Positions 41,067 through 49,769 of a stretch of 64,000 nucleotides of DNA are shown here, piece after piece; position 1 is the stretch's first letter; the number at the start of each line of letters is the position of its first letter. Position numbers and translations under genes: made by a program. The stretch comes from Bradyrhizobium symbiodeficiens (lineage in GTDB: Bacteria > Pseudomonadota > Alphaproteobacteria > Rhizobiales > Xanthobacteraceae), in assembly GCF_002266465.3 (NCBI RefSeq), contig NZ_CP029427.2, forward strand, positions 1,800,501-1,864,500, written 5' to 3'. The notes beneath the pieces are model-generated. The model did not search any database and was not told the DNA's origin. It was given only the letters and a program-made list of their open reading frames with translations.

Positions 41067-42383
41067 CTACCTCACTGTCCCCGCCGGCTGCGCCTGCGCC
41101 GTGCCGCCGCGCATGCGGGCGAGCAGCTCGGCGGTTGGCCAGGAATCGGCCGGCAAGCCATGCTTGATCTGCATCGCCTTGACGGCGGCGCGGCTCTGCT
41201 GGCCCAGCACGCCGTCGACCTTGCCGACATTGAAGCCGGCGCGCACCAGCAGCTGCTGCAACTCCTTGAGCTCGTGGAACGGCAGTTGCGACACCGGTTG
41301 GGCGGGCTTGCGCATGGGGGCGGCGCCCGCAATGCGCGAGGCGAGATAGCCCGCCGTGGTCGAATAGATCAGCGAGTTATTCCACTCGGTGTAGGCGGCG
41401 AAATTCGCATAGGCCATGAAGGCCGGGCCAAAGCGCCCCATCGGCAGCAGCACGGAAGCCGCGAGATTGTCGTTCGGCAAGGGACGGCCGTCGGGATAGG
41501 TCACCCCTAACTGCGCCCATGTCGAGCGTGGCTCTCGCACCGTAAGATCGGTCTTATCCCACGGCAGGTTTTGCGGCACCTTGACCTCTTCCAGCCACGG
41601 CTCGCCACGCCGCCACTTCAAGCCGTTGGCGATGTAGTTCGCGGTCGAGCCGATCACGTCGGCTGGCGAGCGCAACAGGTCGCGCCGTCCGTCGCCGTCA
41701 TAGTCGACGGCGTAGTTGACGTAATGCACGGGCAGGAACTGGGTCTGGCCGAGCTCGCCGGCCCAGGAGCCGATCATCTCGTCGGGATGTAGATCGCCGC
41801 GGTCGATGATCTTCAGCGCGGCGATGGTCTCGCCCACGAACATCTCTGAGCGCCGGCAGTCATAGGCGAGCGACACCAGCGATTTCAGTGTCGGCAGATT
41901 GCCCATGTTGGCGCCGAAGTCGCTCTCCAGCCCCCAGAACGCGGCGATCACCGCCGGCGGCACGCCATATTCCTTCTCGGCGCGCGCGAATGCGGCAGCG
42001 TATTTCTTGATGTGCTGCTGGCCGTTCTGCATGCGATAGGGCGCGGCCATGCGGCCGGCGAATTCGGTGAAGAGCTGGCCGAACACGCGCTGGCCGCGGT
42101 CGCGGTTGACGATGCCCTGGTCGTAGACGAGATAGGGCGAAGCCTCCGCAATCGTCCGCTGCGACACGCCGGCGGCCACGGCCTGTTGCTCCACATCGGC
42201 CAGGAAGCGATCGAAGCTCGCGCCATTGTGGCACGACGCCGCGCGCGGCGAGGGTGCGGCCGCCTTGGGAGCAGCGGGGACCGTGGGCCGGCCGGGAGGG
42301 GGAACGAGTTGCTGCGCCGATGCTGCGGAGAACGACAAGAAAATTATCGTAAGCGCAGCGATCGCGCATCGGGTCTTGGACAT
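41067..42383 (-). CDS. MltB-type lytic murein transglycosylase with peptidoglycan-binding domain
   Basis: A 438-residue exported enzyme that cleaves the glycan strand of peptidoglycan to a 1,6-anhydro product. The signal peptide covers about residues 1-24 (AALTIIFLSFSAASA). The SLT_2 catalytic domain follows, with catalytic Glu about E153 in FWGLESDFG and the family segments DRGDLHPDEMIGSWAGELGQTQFLP and YDGDGRRDL. A C-terminal PG_binding_1 domain spans about 365-425 (LQQLLVRAGFNVGKVDGVLGQQSRAAV). I use ATG 42383; a GTG three codons upstream is possible. There is no lipobox. Confidence 0.9.
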   Translation of the reverse strand: MSKTRCAIAALTIIFLSFSAASAQQLVPPPGRPTVPAAPKAAAPSPRAASCHNGASFDRFLADVEQQAVAAGVSQRTIAEASPYLVYDQGIVNRDRGQRVFGQLFTEFAGRMAAPYRMQNGQQHIKKYAAAFARAEKEYGVPPAVIAAFWGLESDFGANMGNLPTLKSLVSLAYDCRRSEMFVGETIAALKIIDRGDLHPDEMIGSWAGELGQTQFLPVHYVNYAVDYDGDGRRDLLRSPADVIGSTANYIANGLKWRRGEPWLEEVKVPQNLPWDKTDLTVREPRSTWAQLGVTYPDGRPLPNDNLAASVLLPMGRFGPAFMAYANFAAYTEWNNSLIYSTTAGYLASRIAGAAPMRKPAQPVSQLPFHELKELQQLLVRAGFNVGKVDGVLGQQSRAAVKAMQIKHGLPADSWPTAELLARMRGGTAQAQPAGTVR

Positions 42384-42541
42384 CCAGCTCACCGGTTCGG
42401 GGCCATTGGCGATTCGTATCGTAATGCGCCAACCGCCGTCGATAAAGAGGTGGCATATCTACTCCGACGCATGGTCCAGCGTCAGGGCTGAGCGTCGTTC
42501 CGAGGTATCTCGGGAGAGGGATGCCTTTCCCCGGCCTTCGT

Positions 42542-44482
42542 CTAGCCGAACAGCCGCAACAGCAGCGCCTTGCCGACGGGGATGGCCCTGATCCCCCGGT
42601 AGGCGCGCACATATTCACCGGCGTAGAAGGCCCTGATCGCATGGACGCGGATATCCATGCTTTCTTCAAAGCGCACTGCAAATCCATTCCTCGTCCGTCG
42701 CACCACGACACTGCCGATCGAACGGCCATAGATTTGGCATTCAAGCTTGCTGCCGATCGCGGGTGGATCGGGGTCGATAAGGCGGGCGCCGCTGATGGAT
42801 ATATCGCCGAGCCGGGCCAGGTACGATTTGCCGCCCTGATGCACCAGGATCGGCTCGTTGCGGTTGAAGCGCTCCGCCTTGCGTTTGCGCGGCTGCTCGA
42901 TGCAGACGAAGCAGACGACAGTGAGGATAAGGGCGTTGTAGAGGCTCCATGCCAGCGCCAGCCCGCCATAGGCGATGCTTTCGCCGCGCAGATGCAGGAT
43001 GAAGGCATAGGCGATGGCCGCGAGCGTGATGATGAGAGCCCCTCCATATAGCCGGAGCAGCGGCCACTCCACGAATTTCCGGCCGCGCTCGCCGCCCTTG
43101 GCCGTGACCTTGAACTTGTGTCCTTTCGGCTTCAACAGGCCGGTCGCGACCGCCTTGAGCACCGCGGGCGCTGCAACGAGCTGCGAGACATCCGTCATCA
43201 TCGCAAGCGAACGGCCGCGCGACAGCCAGGCCATGGTGAGCCCATGCCAGACGTAGAACGGCAGGAAGTACCGCAACAGCTCGGAGAGGTCGGCCTGCAC
43301 CGCCTTGATGCCGAAAAGCAGGAACAGCCAGGGCACCACCAGCCCGAACATCTTGGTCCCGTAGACGGCCGTCCAGCTCATGAAGGCATCGACCAGCGAC
43401 AGCCGGTCGATGAACGGGAGTTTCGAATGACGCGACAGCGGTCCGCTACGGCCGCGCACGATTTGCATGAAGCCGAGGCACCAGCGCCCGCGCTGGGTGA
43501 TGTATTCCTTGAGCCCCTCCGGCGCGAGGCCGATGGTCAGTCGCTCGTTGAGATAGATGGTGTTGAAGCCGAGCTCTTTCAGCCGCAGCGTGACAAGATA
43601 GTCCTCGGTCACCGAGTCTGTCGGAAAGCCGCCGATCTGCATCAGGGCGCCGTAGCGGATGAGGGACGACGTGCCGCAGCAGAAGGCGACGCCCCAGGCG
43701 TCCTTTGCCGGCATCAGGATGTCGAAAAAGAAGCGCTGCTCGTCAGGCCAGACGTCGGTGGCGCCCAGATTGCTTTGGATCGGATCGGGGTTGATGAAAT
43801 GCTGGGGCGTCTGCACGACTCCAATGCCGGCGTCGTCCATCAGGCTGATGGTCCGACTGAGGAAGTCGGGCCGCGGCACGAAATCGGCGTCGAGAATTGC
43901 GATGAAGTCCGGCGGCTGCGGCAGTTCGCTGACATGCCTGAGCGCATGGTTGATGTTACCCGCCTTGGCATGCCGGTTGTCGGTGCGCGCGAGGTAGCGG
44001 CAGCCGAGCTCCTGCGCGAGGCGCCGCAGCCACAGGCGACGTCCGTCGTCGAGCACCCAGACACGGTAGTTGCCGTACTGCATCCCGGTCGCGCCGATGA
44101 TCGTCCGCTCCAGGATCGATTTGTCCTCGTTGTAGGTGCAGATGAACATGTCGATCAACGGAGCTGCGGGATCACTGGCGCGGTTGTCGACCTTTGCCGC
44201 GCCCGAACGGTCGATGGTTCGGCTGAGGAAGAGCATCGACAGGGCGACTGCAATCAGCGAGGCGGATTCCGCCAGCATGAAGGGAAGGCCGATCAGGAAA
44301 TCCGCGGTCAGTCCGGGCGGCGGCACGGTCTCGGTGACACGCCAATGGAAGTAGCGCAGCAGCAGGACGAACGACACGCCGGTCAGCAGCGAACGCGCCG
44401 GCGTGTTCTCGCGCCTGAGAAGCGGCACCACCGCCATGAATGCACCGAGCGCAAGAAAGCCGGGCGCCAGCGCCGCCATCAT
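42542..44482 (-). CDS. Cellulose-synthase-like GT2 glycosyltransferase with C-terminal PilZ domain
   Basis: A 646-residue inner-membrane synthase of a beta-linked polysaccharide. The GT2 domain lies between helix pairs and shows every expected motif: D145-D146 in VLDDG, D198-x-D200 in ILDADF, T292-E293-D294 and the QRGRW block at 330-334. A further membrane region follows, then a PilZ domain at about 530-625 with both c-di-GMP-binding elements, R534-x3-R538 and DISISG (560-565). Activation by cyclic di-GMP is therefore likely. The gene overlaps the end of the HlyD gene by four bases. No bcsB, bcsZ or bcsC gene is near, so it may not make cellulose; curdlan- or alginate-like products are alternatives. 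Confidence 0.88.
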   Translation of the reverse strand: MMAALAPGFLALGAFMAVVPLLRRENTPARSLLTGVSFVLLLRYFHWRVTETVPPPGLTADFLIGLPFMLAESASLIAVALSMLFLSRTIDRSGAAKVDNRASDPAAPLIDMFICTYNEDKSILERTIIGATGMQYGNYRVWVLDDGRRLWLRRLAQELGCRYLARTDNRHAKAGNINHALRHVSELPQPPDFIAILDADFVPRPDFLSRTISLMDDAGIGVVQTPQHFINPDPIQSNLGATDVWPDEQRFFFDILMPAKDAWGVAFCCGTSSLIRYGALMQIGGFPTDSVTEDYLVTLRLKELGFNTIYLNERLTIGLAPEGLKEYITQRGRWCLGFMQIVRGRSGPLSRHSKLPFIDRLSLVDAFMSWTAVYGTKMFGLVVPWLFLLFGIKAVQADLSELLRYFLPFYVWHGLTMAWLSRGRSLAMMTDVSQLVAAPAVLKAVATGLLKPKGHKFKVTAKGGERGRKFVEWPLLRLYGGALIITLAAIAYAFILHLRGESIAYGGLALAWSLYNALILTVVCFVCIEQPRKRKAERFNRNEPILVHQGGKSYLARLGDISISGARLIDPDPPAIGSKLECQIYGRSIGSVVVRRTRNGFAVRFEESMDIRVHAIRAFYAGEYVRAYRGIRAIPVGKALLLRLFG

Positions 44483-45831
44483 GGCGCCGTCTCGCGCCGG
44501 GAGAAGATCACGCGGCCGGTCCGTCCCACCGTGCAGTCGTGCGCGGCGGCGTCGGCAGGCGCCACCGTCACGCGGTAGGGCTCCTTGCCTAGCGCGTCAG
44601 GGTTGATGGCGAGATTGGCCGGGGCGCCCGCGGCCCCGGTCAGGTTGACGACGGTGCCGGCGATCGGGACCCCGCCGTCGTTCGGCTCGAAAGTGGTGCG
44701 ATCGCCAAGCTGCAGCCGGTTGTATACGCTCTCGGTGACATTGGCCGTGATCACGGCACCGCTGCAGTCCAGCACCTTGAGCAGGGGCTGGCCGATCTGC
44801 ACGTCTTCGCCCGGCGAGGTCATCATTTCCCAGACCCGGCCGGTGACCGGGGTTCTGATGCTGGCCTCGGAAATGTCGGCGAAGCGGATCTCTTCGACGA
44901 TGATCTCGTTGCCGAGCCAGGCGATCTCGGTGTCGGTGTGCACCAGATCGGCCTCCAGGTCCTTGGCGCGCAGGCGCATCTCCTCCTCGCGCTGGACGGA
45001 GCTCGGGCGGTCGTTGTAGCTGTCGCCGAGGAACGAGCCGCTCCTTGCCGCACGCAGCTCGACCTGTGCGGCGTCCAGCCGCTTGCGCGTGCCGAGCTCG
45101 GTCTGCTGCGCGACCGACAGCTCGCGGGTCAGCCGCGACAACTCGACCGTGGATACGTTGCCGGATTTCGCGAGTGACGACGCCCGATCGACCGCGGCGT
45201 TTGCTTCCTCTCGCCGCGCGGCGGCGGCCTCGATCGAGGTCTGGATTTCGGCGATGCGCGCTTCGAGCTGAAGGACGCGTCCGTCCTTGAACAATGCGGC
45301 CTGCCGGGCGAGGTCCTGCTGGGCGGCCCGGGCGGTCTCGAGCTTGGTTGCGAGGCTCGGCCGCTCGTTCTCCAGTCGCGATTTCTGCCGTCGAAGATCG
45401 TCGAGTCGCGTGCGATCGCCGCGCGAATTCACGACACGCAGCACAACCATGCCGGCGTCAAGATGTGCCTGGTCCTTCATCGCAGCGGGGGCTGCGGCAA
45501 CGCGTCCGCCGATCGGCGCACGCAGGGTGACGAGGCGGGAGTTCAGCACGGCCTCGACGCTGGAATTCTGCCACATCGCGCGCAGCGGCAGCCAGCCGAA
45601 TATGGCGATGACGGCGAGCCCCGCCGCGATCTTCAAGCTCCGCTGCAAGAGGATCCGGCCTTGCGGAGGACCCGTAGGTTCGACCCGGGCGGCAGGCTGC
45701 CGTGGGTGCTTCTCATCGGCAAGCAGCTCCTCTTGCAGCGCTTGCTGCAGGCCCTTCGCGTCTGCGGAACCGGCCGCTTCGGATGCATCGTGAACGGGAG
45801 CGGCCTGCGACCGATCCATCATGGCAGTCAC
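44479..45831 (-). CDS. HlyD-like periplasmic adaptor of the polysaccharide synthase
   Basis: A 450-residue membrane-fusion protein. A cytosolic N-terminus of about 65 residues is followed by one helix (AAGLAVIAIFGWLPLRAMW), a lipoyl half, a long coiled coil (about 130-290, with RRQKSRLENERPSLATKLE) and a beta-barrel domain containing SPGEDVQIGQPLLKVLDCSGAVI. It resembles the periplasmic part of Alg44 and adaptors in synthase-dependent exopolysaccharide systems. Its stop overlaps the start of the PilZ-synthase gene by four bases, so both are made together. It likely links the synthase to an export route, but no outer-membrane porin is in the window. Confidence 0.87.
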   Translation of the reverse strand: MTAMMDRSQAAPVHDASEAAGSADAKGLQQALQEELLADEKHPRQPAARVEPTGPPQGRILLQRSLKIAAGLAVIAIFGWLPLRAMWQNSSVEAVLNSRLVTLRAPIGGRVAAAPAAMKDQAHLDAGMVVLRVVNSRGDRTRLDDLRRQKSRLENERPSLATKLETARAAQQDLARQAALFKDGRVLQLEARIAEIQTSIEAAAARREEANAAVDRASSLAKSGNVSTVELSRLTRELSVAQQTELGTRKRLDAAQVELRAARSGSFLGDSYNDRPSSVQREEEMRLRAKDLEADLVHTDTEIAWLGNEIIVEEIRFADISEASIRTPVTGRVWEMMTSPGEDVQIGQPLLKVLDCSGAVITANVTESVYNRLQLGDRTTFEPNDGGVPIAGTVVNLTGAAGAPANLAINPDALGKEPYRVTVAPADAAAHDCTVGRTGRVIFSRRETAP

Positions 45832-46112
45832 CTGGCTGAGGGGAGGTCATGGAACGGACCAATGCGCGAGCCGCGCTCCCGTGCCTGCGTCTGCGGACTT
45901 AGTCCAGGGTACGCTTTCCAATGTCCTCAGTCGCTAGGTGTATTTTAACATGAATACGCGTCAAGGTTTAGTCATGCGGCGCGGCGACGCAGTCGAAGCC
46001 CTTGCAGGGTGGGGGGCCAACTTCATAACTCAAGCTTCTAATGAATCCTTGGCTCAAATTGGTCAGTTGGGATTCGCTGCACTGGCTTACGCGTCAGCAA
46101 CGGGATGCCGCC
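45832..46112. other. Divergent promoter region of the HlyD operon and htpX
   Basis: These 281 bases hold no credible gene. The centre is AT-rich and has a weak inverted repeat, GTATT (45940-45944) and AATAC (45953-45957). Promoters for both flanking genes should lie here; I cannot assign a specific sigma factor. Confidence 0.4.
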
Positions 46113-47045
46113 ATGAACTATCTTCGTACCGCAATGCTGCTTGCAGGCCTGACCGCCCTGTTCATGGGCGTCGGCTATCTGATCGGCGGCGCCTCCGGTG
46201 CCATGATCGCACTCGTCATTGCCGCGGCGACCAATCTCTTCACCTATTGGAACTCCGACCGCATGGTGCTCTCGATGTACGGCGCCCATGAGGTCGATCG
46301 TTCGACTGCGCCGGAGCTGGTCGGGCTGGTCGCGGAACTTGCGGGCCGGGCAGGTTTGCCGATGCCGCGTGTGTTCCTGATGGACGAGGCACAGCCGAAC
46401 GCGTTCGCGACCGGACGAAACCCGCAAAATGCCGCGGTGGCCGTCACCACCGGCCTGATGCGCCAGCTCAGCCGCGAGGAGCTCGCCGGCGTGATCGCGC
46501 ACGAGCTCGCCCATATCAAGAATCACGACACGCTGCTGATGACGATCACTGCGACCATCGCCGGCGCGATCTCGATGCTGGCGCAGTTCGGCATGTTCTT
46601 CGGTCACCGCGACAACAACAACGGCCCGGGCATCGTCGGCTCGATCCTGATGATGATCCTCGCCCCGATTGGCGCCATGCTGGTGCAGATGGCGATCAGC
46701 CGTACCCGCGAATATGCCGCCGACGATCTCGGCGCACGCATCGCGGGACAACCGATGTGGCTGGCCTCTGCGCTGGTCAAGATCGAGGGGGCCGCGCATC
46801 AGGTGCCGAACTACGAGGCGGAGCGAAACCCTGCGACTGCGCACATGTTCATCATCAATCCGCTGTCGGGCCATGGCGTCGACAATCTGTTCGCCACCCA
46901 TCCCTCGACGCAGAACCGCATCGCGGCGCTTCAGCAACTCGCGGCCGAACTCGGCGCGCGGGCGGCGCCGTCGCTCGGCGCCAACGAGAATTATCCGCCG
47001 CGCAGCCCCTGGGGACGGTCGTCCTCGCGTGGGCCCTGGGGCTGA
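46113..47045 (+). CDS. htpX: HtpX zinc metalloprotease
   Basis: A 310-residue inner-membrane protease that degrades misfolded membrane proteins. The zinc motif is H130-E131-LA-H134 ([16 protein letters not shown]), and the third ligand is E200 in [15 protein letters not shown]. Two N-terminal and two central hydrophobic helices match M48B enzymes. I chose ATG 46113, where family similarity starts ([20 protein letters not shown]); the frame extends 24 codons upstream but without typical sequence. The C-terminus is disordered and ends in Ser/Arg/Gly. Confidence 0.93.
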   Translation: MNYLRTAMLLAGLTALFMGVGYLIGGASGAMIALVIAAATNLFTYWNSDRMVLSMYGAHEVDRSTAPELVGLVAELAGRAGLPMPRVFLMDEAQPNAFATGRNPQNAAVAVTTGLMRQLSREELAGVIAHELAHIKNHDTLLMTITATIAGAISMLAQFGMFFGHRDNNNGPGIVGSILMMILAPIGAMLVQMAISRTREYAADDLGARIAGQPMWLASALVKIEGAAHQVPNYEAERNPATAHMFIINPLSGHGVDNLFATHPSTQNRIAALQQLAAELGARAAPSLGANENYPPRSPWGRSSSRGPWG

Positions 47046-47183
47046 GCCGGAACCTGCGGCACTTTTGCGGTCGGCTTTGTGACCTGGCGCACACAGGATC
47101 GTCGGAGCCGGTGTTAACACCCGGGCGAGACACTTCCTTCGAAAGGGGATGCGTGACCGGCTCGCTGCCGGCCACCGTCGAAG

Positions 47184-47825
47184 ATGACCAGAGCTGCCGT
47201 ACCTTTCCTGATCGTCCTGTGCGTGCTTGTCGGCCTGTCCACGCACACGGTCGTCAATTGCGGCGACGAGGACGATCCCGACATTTGCTCGGCCGTGATC
47301 GGCTTCTCGCCGCTGCGCGGCGCGCTGATCGCGTTTGCCTATGAAGGACGCGGGCGGATCGCGCTGCGCCATGGCGACTTCAGGCGGGCGATTGCCGATC
47401 TCGACGAGGCGATCCACCTCAATCCGAACCGCGCCTCGCTCTATCGCGACCGTGCGCTGGCGCGCCGTCAGAACGGCGATCTGGAGCTCGCCATCGCCGA
47501 CTATGACGAGGCGATCGCGCATGATCCCAAGCTTGCTGCGCCCTATCACCAGCGCGGTCTCGCGCTTGCCGCCACCGGGGATATCGATCGCGCCATCCTG
47601 AGCTACAACACGGCGGTCCGCCTCGACCCCTCGGATGCGCAGGCCCGCCTCGACCGTGGCCTTGCGTTCCTCGCTCGTGGCCAGGCCGACGACGCGCGCG
47701 CCGATTTCGAGGCGGCGCTGGCGCTGCCGGCGGGCAAGGACGGCCGCTCGCACGAGGTCGCACGTGCCAGGCTCGCCGAGCTTTCGAATGTCGAGCCGAC
47801 CCAAATCGCCGCGCCGAGACAATGA
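47184..47825 (+). CDS. Exported or membrane-anchored TPR-repeat protein
   Basis: A 213-residue protein with a hydrophobic N-terminal segment (AAVPFLIVLCVLVGLSTHTVV) and a Cys-containing acidic linker (NCGDEDDPDIC). At least four tetratricopeptide repeats follow, such as GDFRRAIADLDEAIHLNPN, GDLELAIADYDEAIAHDPK and GDIDRAILSYNTAVRLDPS. It probably acts as a protein-binding scaffold in the periplasm. The partner is unknown. Between htpX and this gene lies the short palindrome GGTGTTAACACC (47110-47121). Confidence 0.78.
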   Translation: MTRAAVPFLIVLCVLVGLSTHTVVNCGDEDDPDICSAVIGFSPLRGALIAFAYEGRGRIALRHGDFRRAIADLDEAIHLNPNRASLYRDRALARRQNGDLELAIADYDEAIAHDPKLAAPYHQRGLALAATGDIDRAILSYNTAVRLDPSDAQARLDRGLAFLARGQADDARADFEAALALPAGKDGRSHEVARARLAELSNVEPTQIAAPRQ

Positions 47826-47882
47826 GAAGGGGCCTCTCCTCTCGCCGTTCTTACCGGGAAAGGTGAAGGGCGCCGGCGGCGA

Positions 47883-48227
47883 CTATTTCGCCTTTTTCGC
47901 GTTGGCCTTCTTCGTCTTCTTCGCCGGCTTGTCCTTAGCCTTCTTCTCCGCCTTCACTGCAATCGGCGTACTGGCGGCAAGCCGCATCGATCGCGCGTAG
48001 CTGTCGGCGACGTTGTCGGCGGACATCTGCAGGCGCTTGGCGGCGGCGGTGGCCTGCTCCATGGTGGCCTTGGCCATCATCTTGAAGCGCTCGGCTGTCT
48101 CCTTGCTCTTGGCCTTGGCCGCAAGGCCGTTGAAGCGATCCCGCCGCTCCTTGGCGCGGGTCATCAGGCCCGTATGCAGCTGTCTGGCCAGTTGCCGGAT
48201 CACGACATCCAGGTCGGCGTCCGCCAT
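47883..48227 (-). CDS. Lys/Ala-rich small protein with histone H1-like tail
   Basis: A 114-residue protein. The first 85 residues are predicted helical, with MADADLDVVIRQLARQLHTGL and a long Ala/Lys/Met helix. The last 25 residues are almost entirely Lys and Ala (VKAEKKAKDKPAKKTKKANA), like bacterial histone H1-like tails. DNA or RNA binding is suggested by the tail only. I do not recognise a named family. It is convergent with the TPR gene, with 57 bases between their ends. Confidence 0.7.
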   Translation of the reverse strand: MADADLDVVIRQLARQLHTGLMTRAKERRDRFNGLAAKAKSKETAERFKMMAKATMEQATAAAKRLQMSADNVADSYARSMRLAASTPIAVKAEKKAKDKPAKKTKKANAKKAK

Positions 48228-48343
48228 GTTGTTCTATCCTCTTCGAAAAACGGTATCGATGCGGGCGGGACTATGCAGATCGGGCCCCGCCTTGGCAATT
48301 CCCGCCGAGGCGTCATCCGCAGCTTCCGGTCTGCAAAAAACAA

Positions 48344-48370
48344 AAAAGCCGCGCAAGTTGCGCGGCTTTT
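48344..48370 (-). terminator. Intrinsic terminator of the HExxH-protein gene
   Basis: AAAAGCCGCGCAA and its exact complement flank one base, a near-perfect 13-bp stem, and on the minus strand it is followed by TTTTGTTTTTT. It lies 21 bases beyond the stop at 48392. Confidence 0.85.
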
Positions 48371-48391
48371 CTGATGTCTCCGTGGGGCGCC

Positions 48392-49192
48392 TCACTTCAG
48401 CGAGGCGACCGGGCCATTTGCCGCCGCCGGCTCCGGGTCGAAGCCGAACACGCCGACCAGATATTTGTAATAGTCCGGCATCTTCTCCTTGAGCGTCTCG
48501 CGGGATTTCGGATCGTGGAATTCGCTCTTTCCGGCCAGGAAGATGCTGGCGGTCACGGCAAAGAACTCCATGGGATTCTTCAGCGCATAGGATTCCTTGG
48601 GCAGCAGATCCTTGGATTTCGCGAGGGCGAAATAGGCGATCACGCCCTTGTTGGCGTAGCCGTCCGGCAACAGCCGCGCGTGATAGGCGTGCAGGAATTC
48701 ATGCAGCAGCACGGCCTCCTTTTCGTACCGCATCATGTCCGGCCGCAGCATGATCACGCCGAGGCCCGAATCGACCGCGAGGTCGACGGCGTTCGGATTG
48801 GTCCAGCGCTGCTTGTCGTGGTCCCAGACCGTCAGCGTCCGCGGCACGCGGCGTTCGACGTTAGGGGCGACACGGCCGTAGCAGGCGGTGGCGGCGCCTT
48901 CGTCGAGGCAGGCGAGCTCGCTGGCGATGATCGGCACGGTGCGGAAGAAGCGCAGCACGCGCGGCGACAGGCCGGCCGCCTCGACCGAGTCGATCTGGCT
49001 CTTCAGATTGGCGGTGAGCTTGTCGACATCCTTGCGGTCGGAGTTCTCCGTGAGGTCGAACATGTAGCCGCGATAGCTCTGGAAGCCCGGCGGCAGCGGC
49101 TGCGCTGGGTCGGCATCGAGCGATCCGGCTCGGGATGGATTGGCGAAGAGCGCGCCGACAATGGTTGCGGTCAGCAGCAACGCAATGCGCAT
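48392..49192 (-). CDS. Exported HExxH protein, putative zinc metallopeptidase
   Basis: A 266-residue protein with a signal peptide (ALLLTATIVGALFANPSRA). The only clear motif is H164-E165-FL-H168 in AVLLHEFLHAYHARLLPDGY, and 41 residues later E209 in NPMEFFAVTASIFL. This layout fits a gluzincin in which E209 is the third zinc ligand and resembles the E-F-F-A element of anthrax-lethal-factor-like peptidases. I cannot name the family with certainty. Four cysteines or fewer are present in the mature part (for example ELACLDEGAATACYG), which may form a disulfide. A periplasmic peptidase is the best guess. Confidence 0.7.
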   Translation of the reverse strand: MRIALLLTATIVGALFANPSRAGSLDADPAQPLPPGFQSYRGYMFDLTENSDRKDVDKLTANLKSQIDSVEAAGLSPRVLRFFRTVPIIASELACLDEGAATACYGRVAPNVERRVPRTLTVWDHDKQRWTNPNAVDLAVDSGLGVIMLRPDMMRYEKEAVLLHEFLHAYHARLLPDGYANKGVIAYFALAKSKDLLPKESYALKNPMEFFAVTASIFLAGKSEFHDPKSRETLKEKMPDYYKYLVGVFGFDPEPAAANGPVASLK

Positions 49193-49419
49193 GATGAACC
49201 CCCTGATGTCACTTCGCCGGCAGAATAGGCCACCGTTGTTTGCGAAACGTGAGTGGGGCGACACTAAGGCACCGATGTTGAGGCGTGCTTAACCGCTGGT
49301 TGCAGATCGCGGCGGGGGATTAGGGCGGGGTTAACCAAGGAGGGTATCCGGCCCCGGCGCTCCGGCGTAGCATCCGGTTCGGGCACAAGGCCCACATCAA
49401 TAGCCGGGAGGAGGAAGTC

Positions 49420-49713
49420 ATGTATGCCGCCATCCGTCAGGCCAAGGCAAAGAGCGGGAGCGCCGAGGAGCTGGCGCGCCGCATCAAGGACGGCGCCGTT
49501 CCGATCATCAGCGACGTCGACGGCTTCCGCGCCTACTACGTCGTCTATGCCGGCGATGACACGGTCACCGCGATCTCGATCTTCGACAAGTTCGAGCAGG
49601 CGGAGGAGGCGAACCGGCGCGCGATCGCCTGGATCGAGAAGGATCTCGGCCCGCTGCTCGCTGGAGATGCGCGCGCAGCGGCAGGACCTGTGATCGTGCA
49701 TACACTGGCGTAG
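49420..49713 (+). CDS. Small ABM-like alpha/beta protein
   Basis: A 97-residue protein, MYAAIRQAKAKSGSAEELAR at the start and YYVVYAGDDTVTAISIFDKFEQAEEANRRAIAWIEKDL in the middle. Strand-helix spacing fits a ferredoxin-like dimeric fold of the antibiotic-biosynthesis monooxygenase type, but no catalytic residue can be named. GGAGGAGG is five bases before the ATG. It is conserved-hypothetical in character. It converges with scfR. Confidence 0.7.
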   Translation: MYAAIRQAKAKSGSAEELARRIKDGAVPIISDVDGFRAYYVVYAGDDTVTAISIFDKFEQAEEANRRAIAWIEKDLGPLLAGDARAAAGPVIVHTLA

Positions 49714-49769
49714 GAGCACGGTGCGCCTTCGCCTCTCCCGCAAGCGGGGCGAGGCAACGCAGCCCAACC

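Noticed and set aside
43118..44578. 486-codon plus-strand frame opposite the PilZ glycosyltransferase
   Set aside because: Antisense shadow; the minus-strand protein has every GT2 and PilZ motif.
47110..47121. Perfect palindrome GGTGTTAACACC as an operator for the TPR gene
   Set aside because: Only 12 bases, no second copy, and no known regulator pattern, so chance cannot be excluded.
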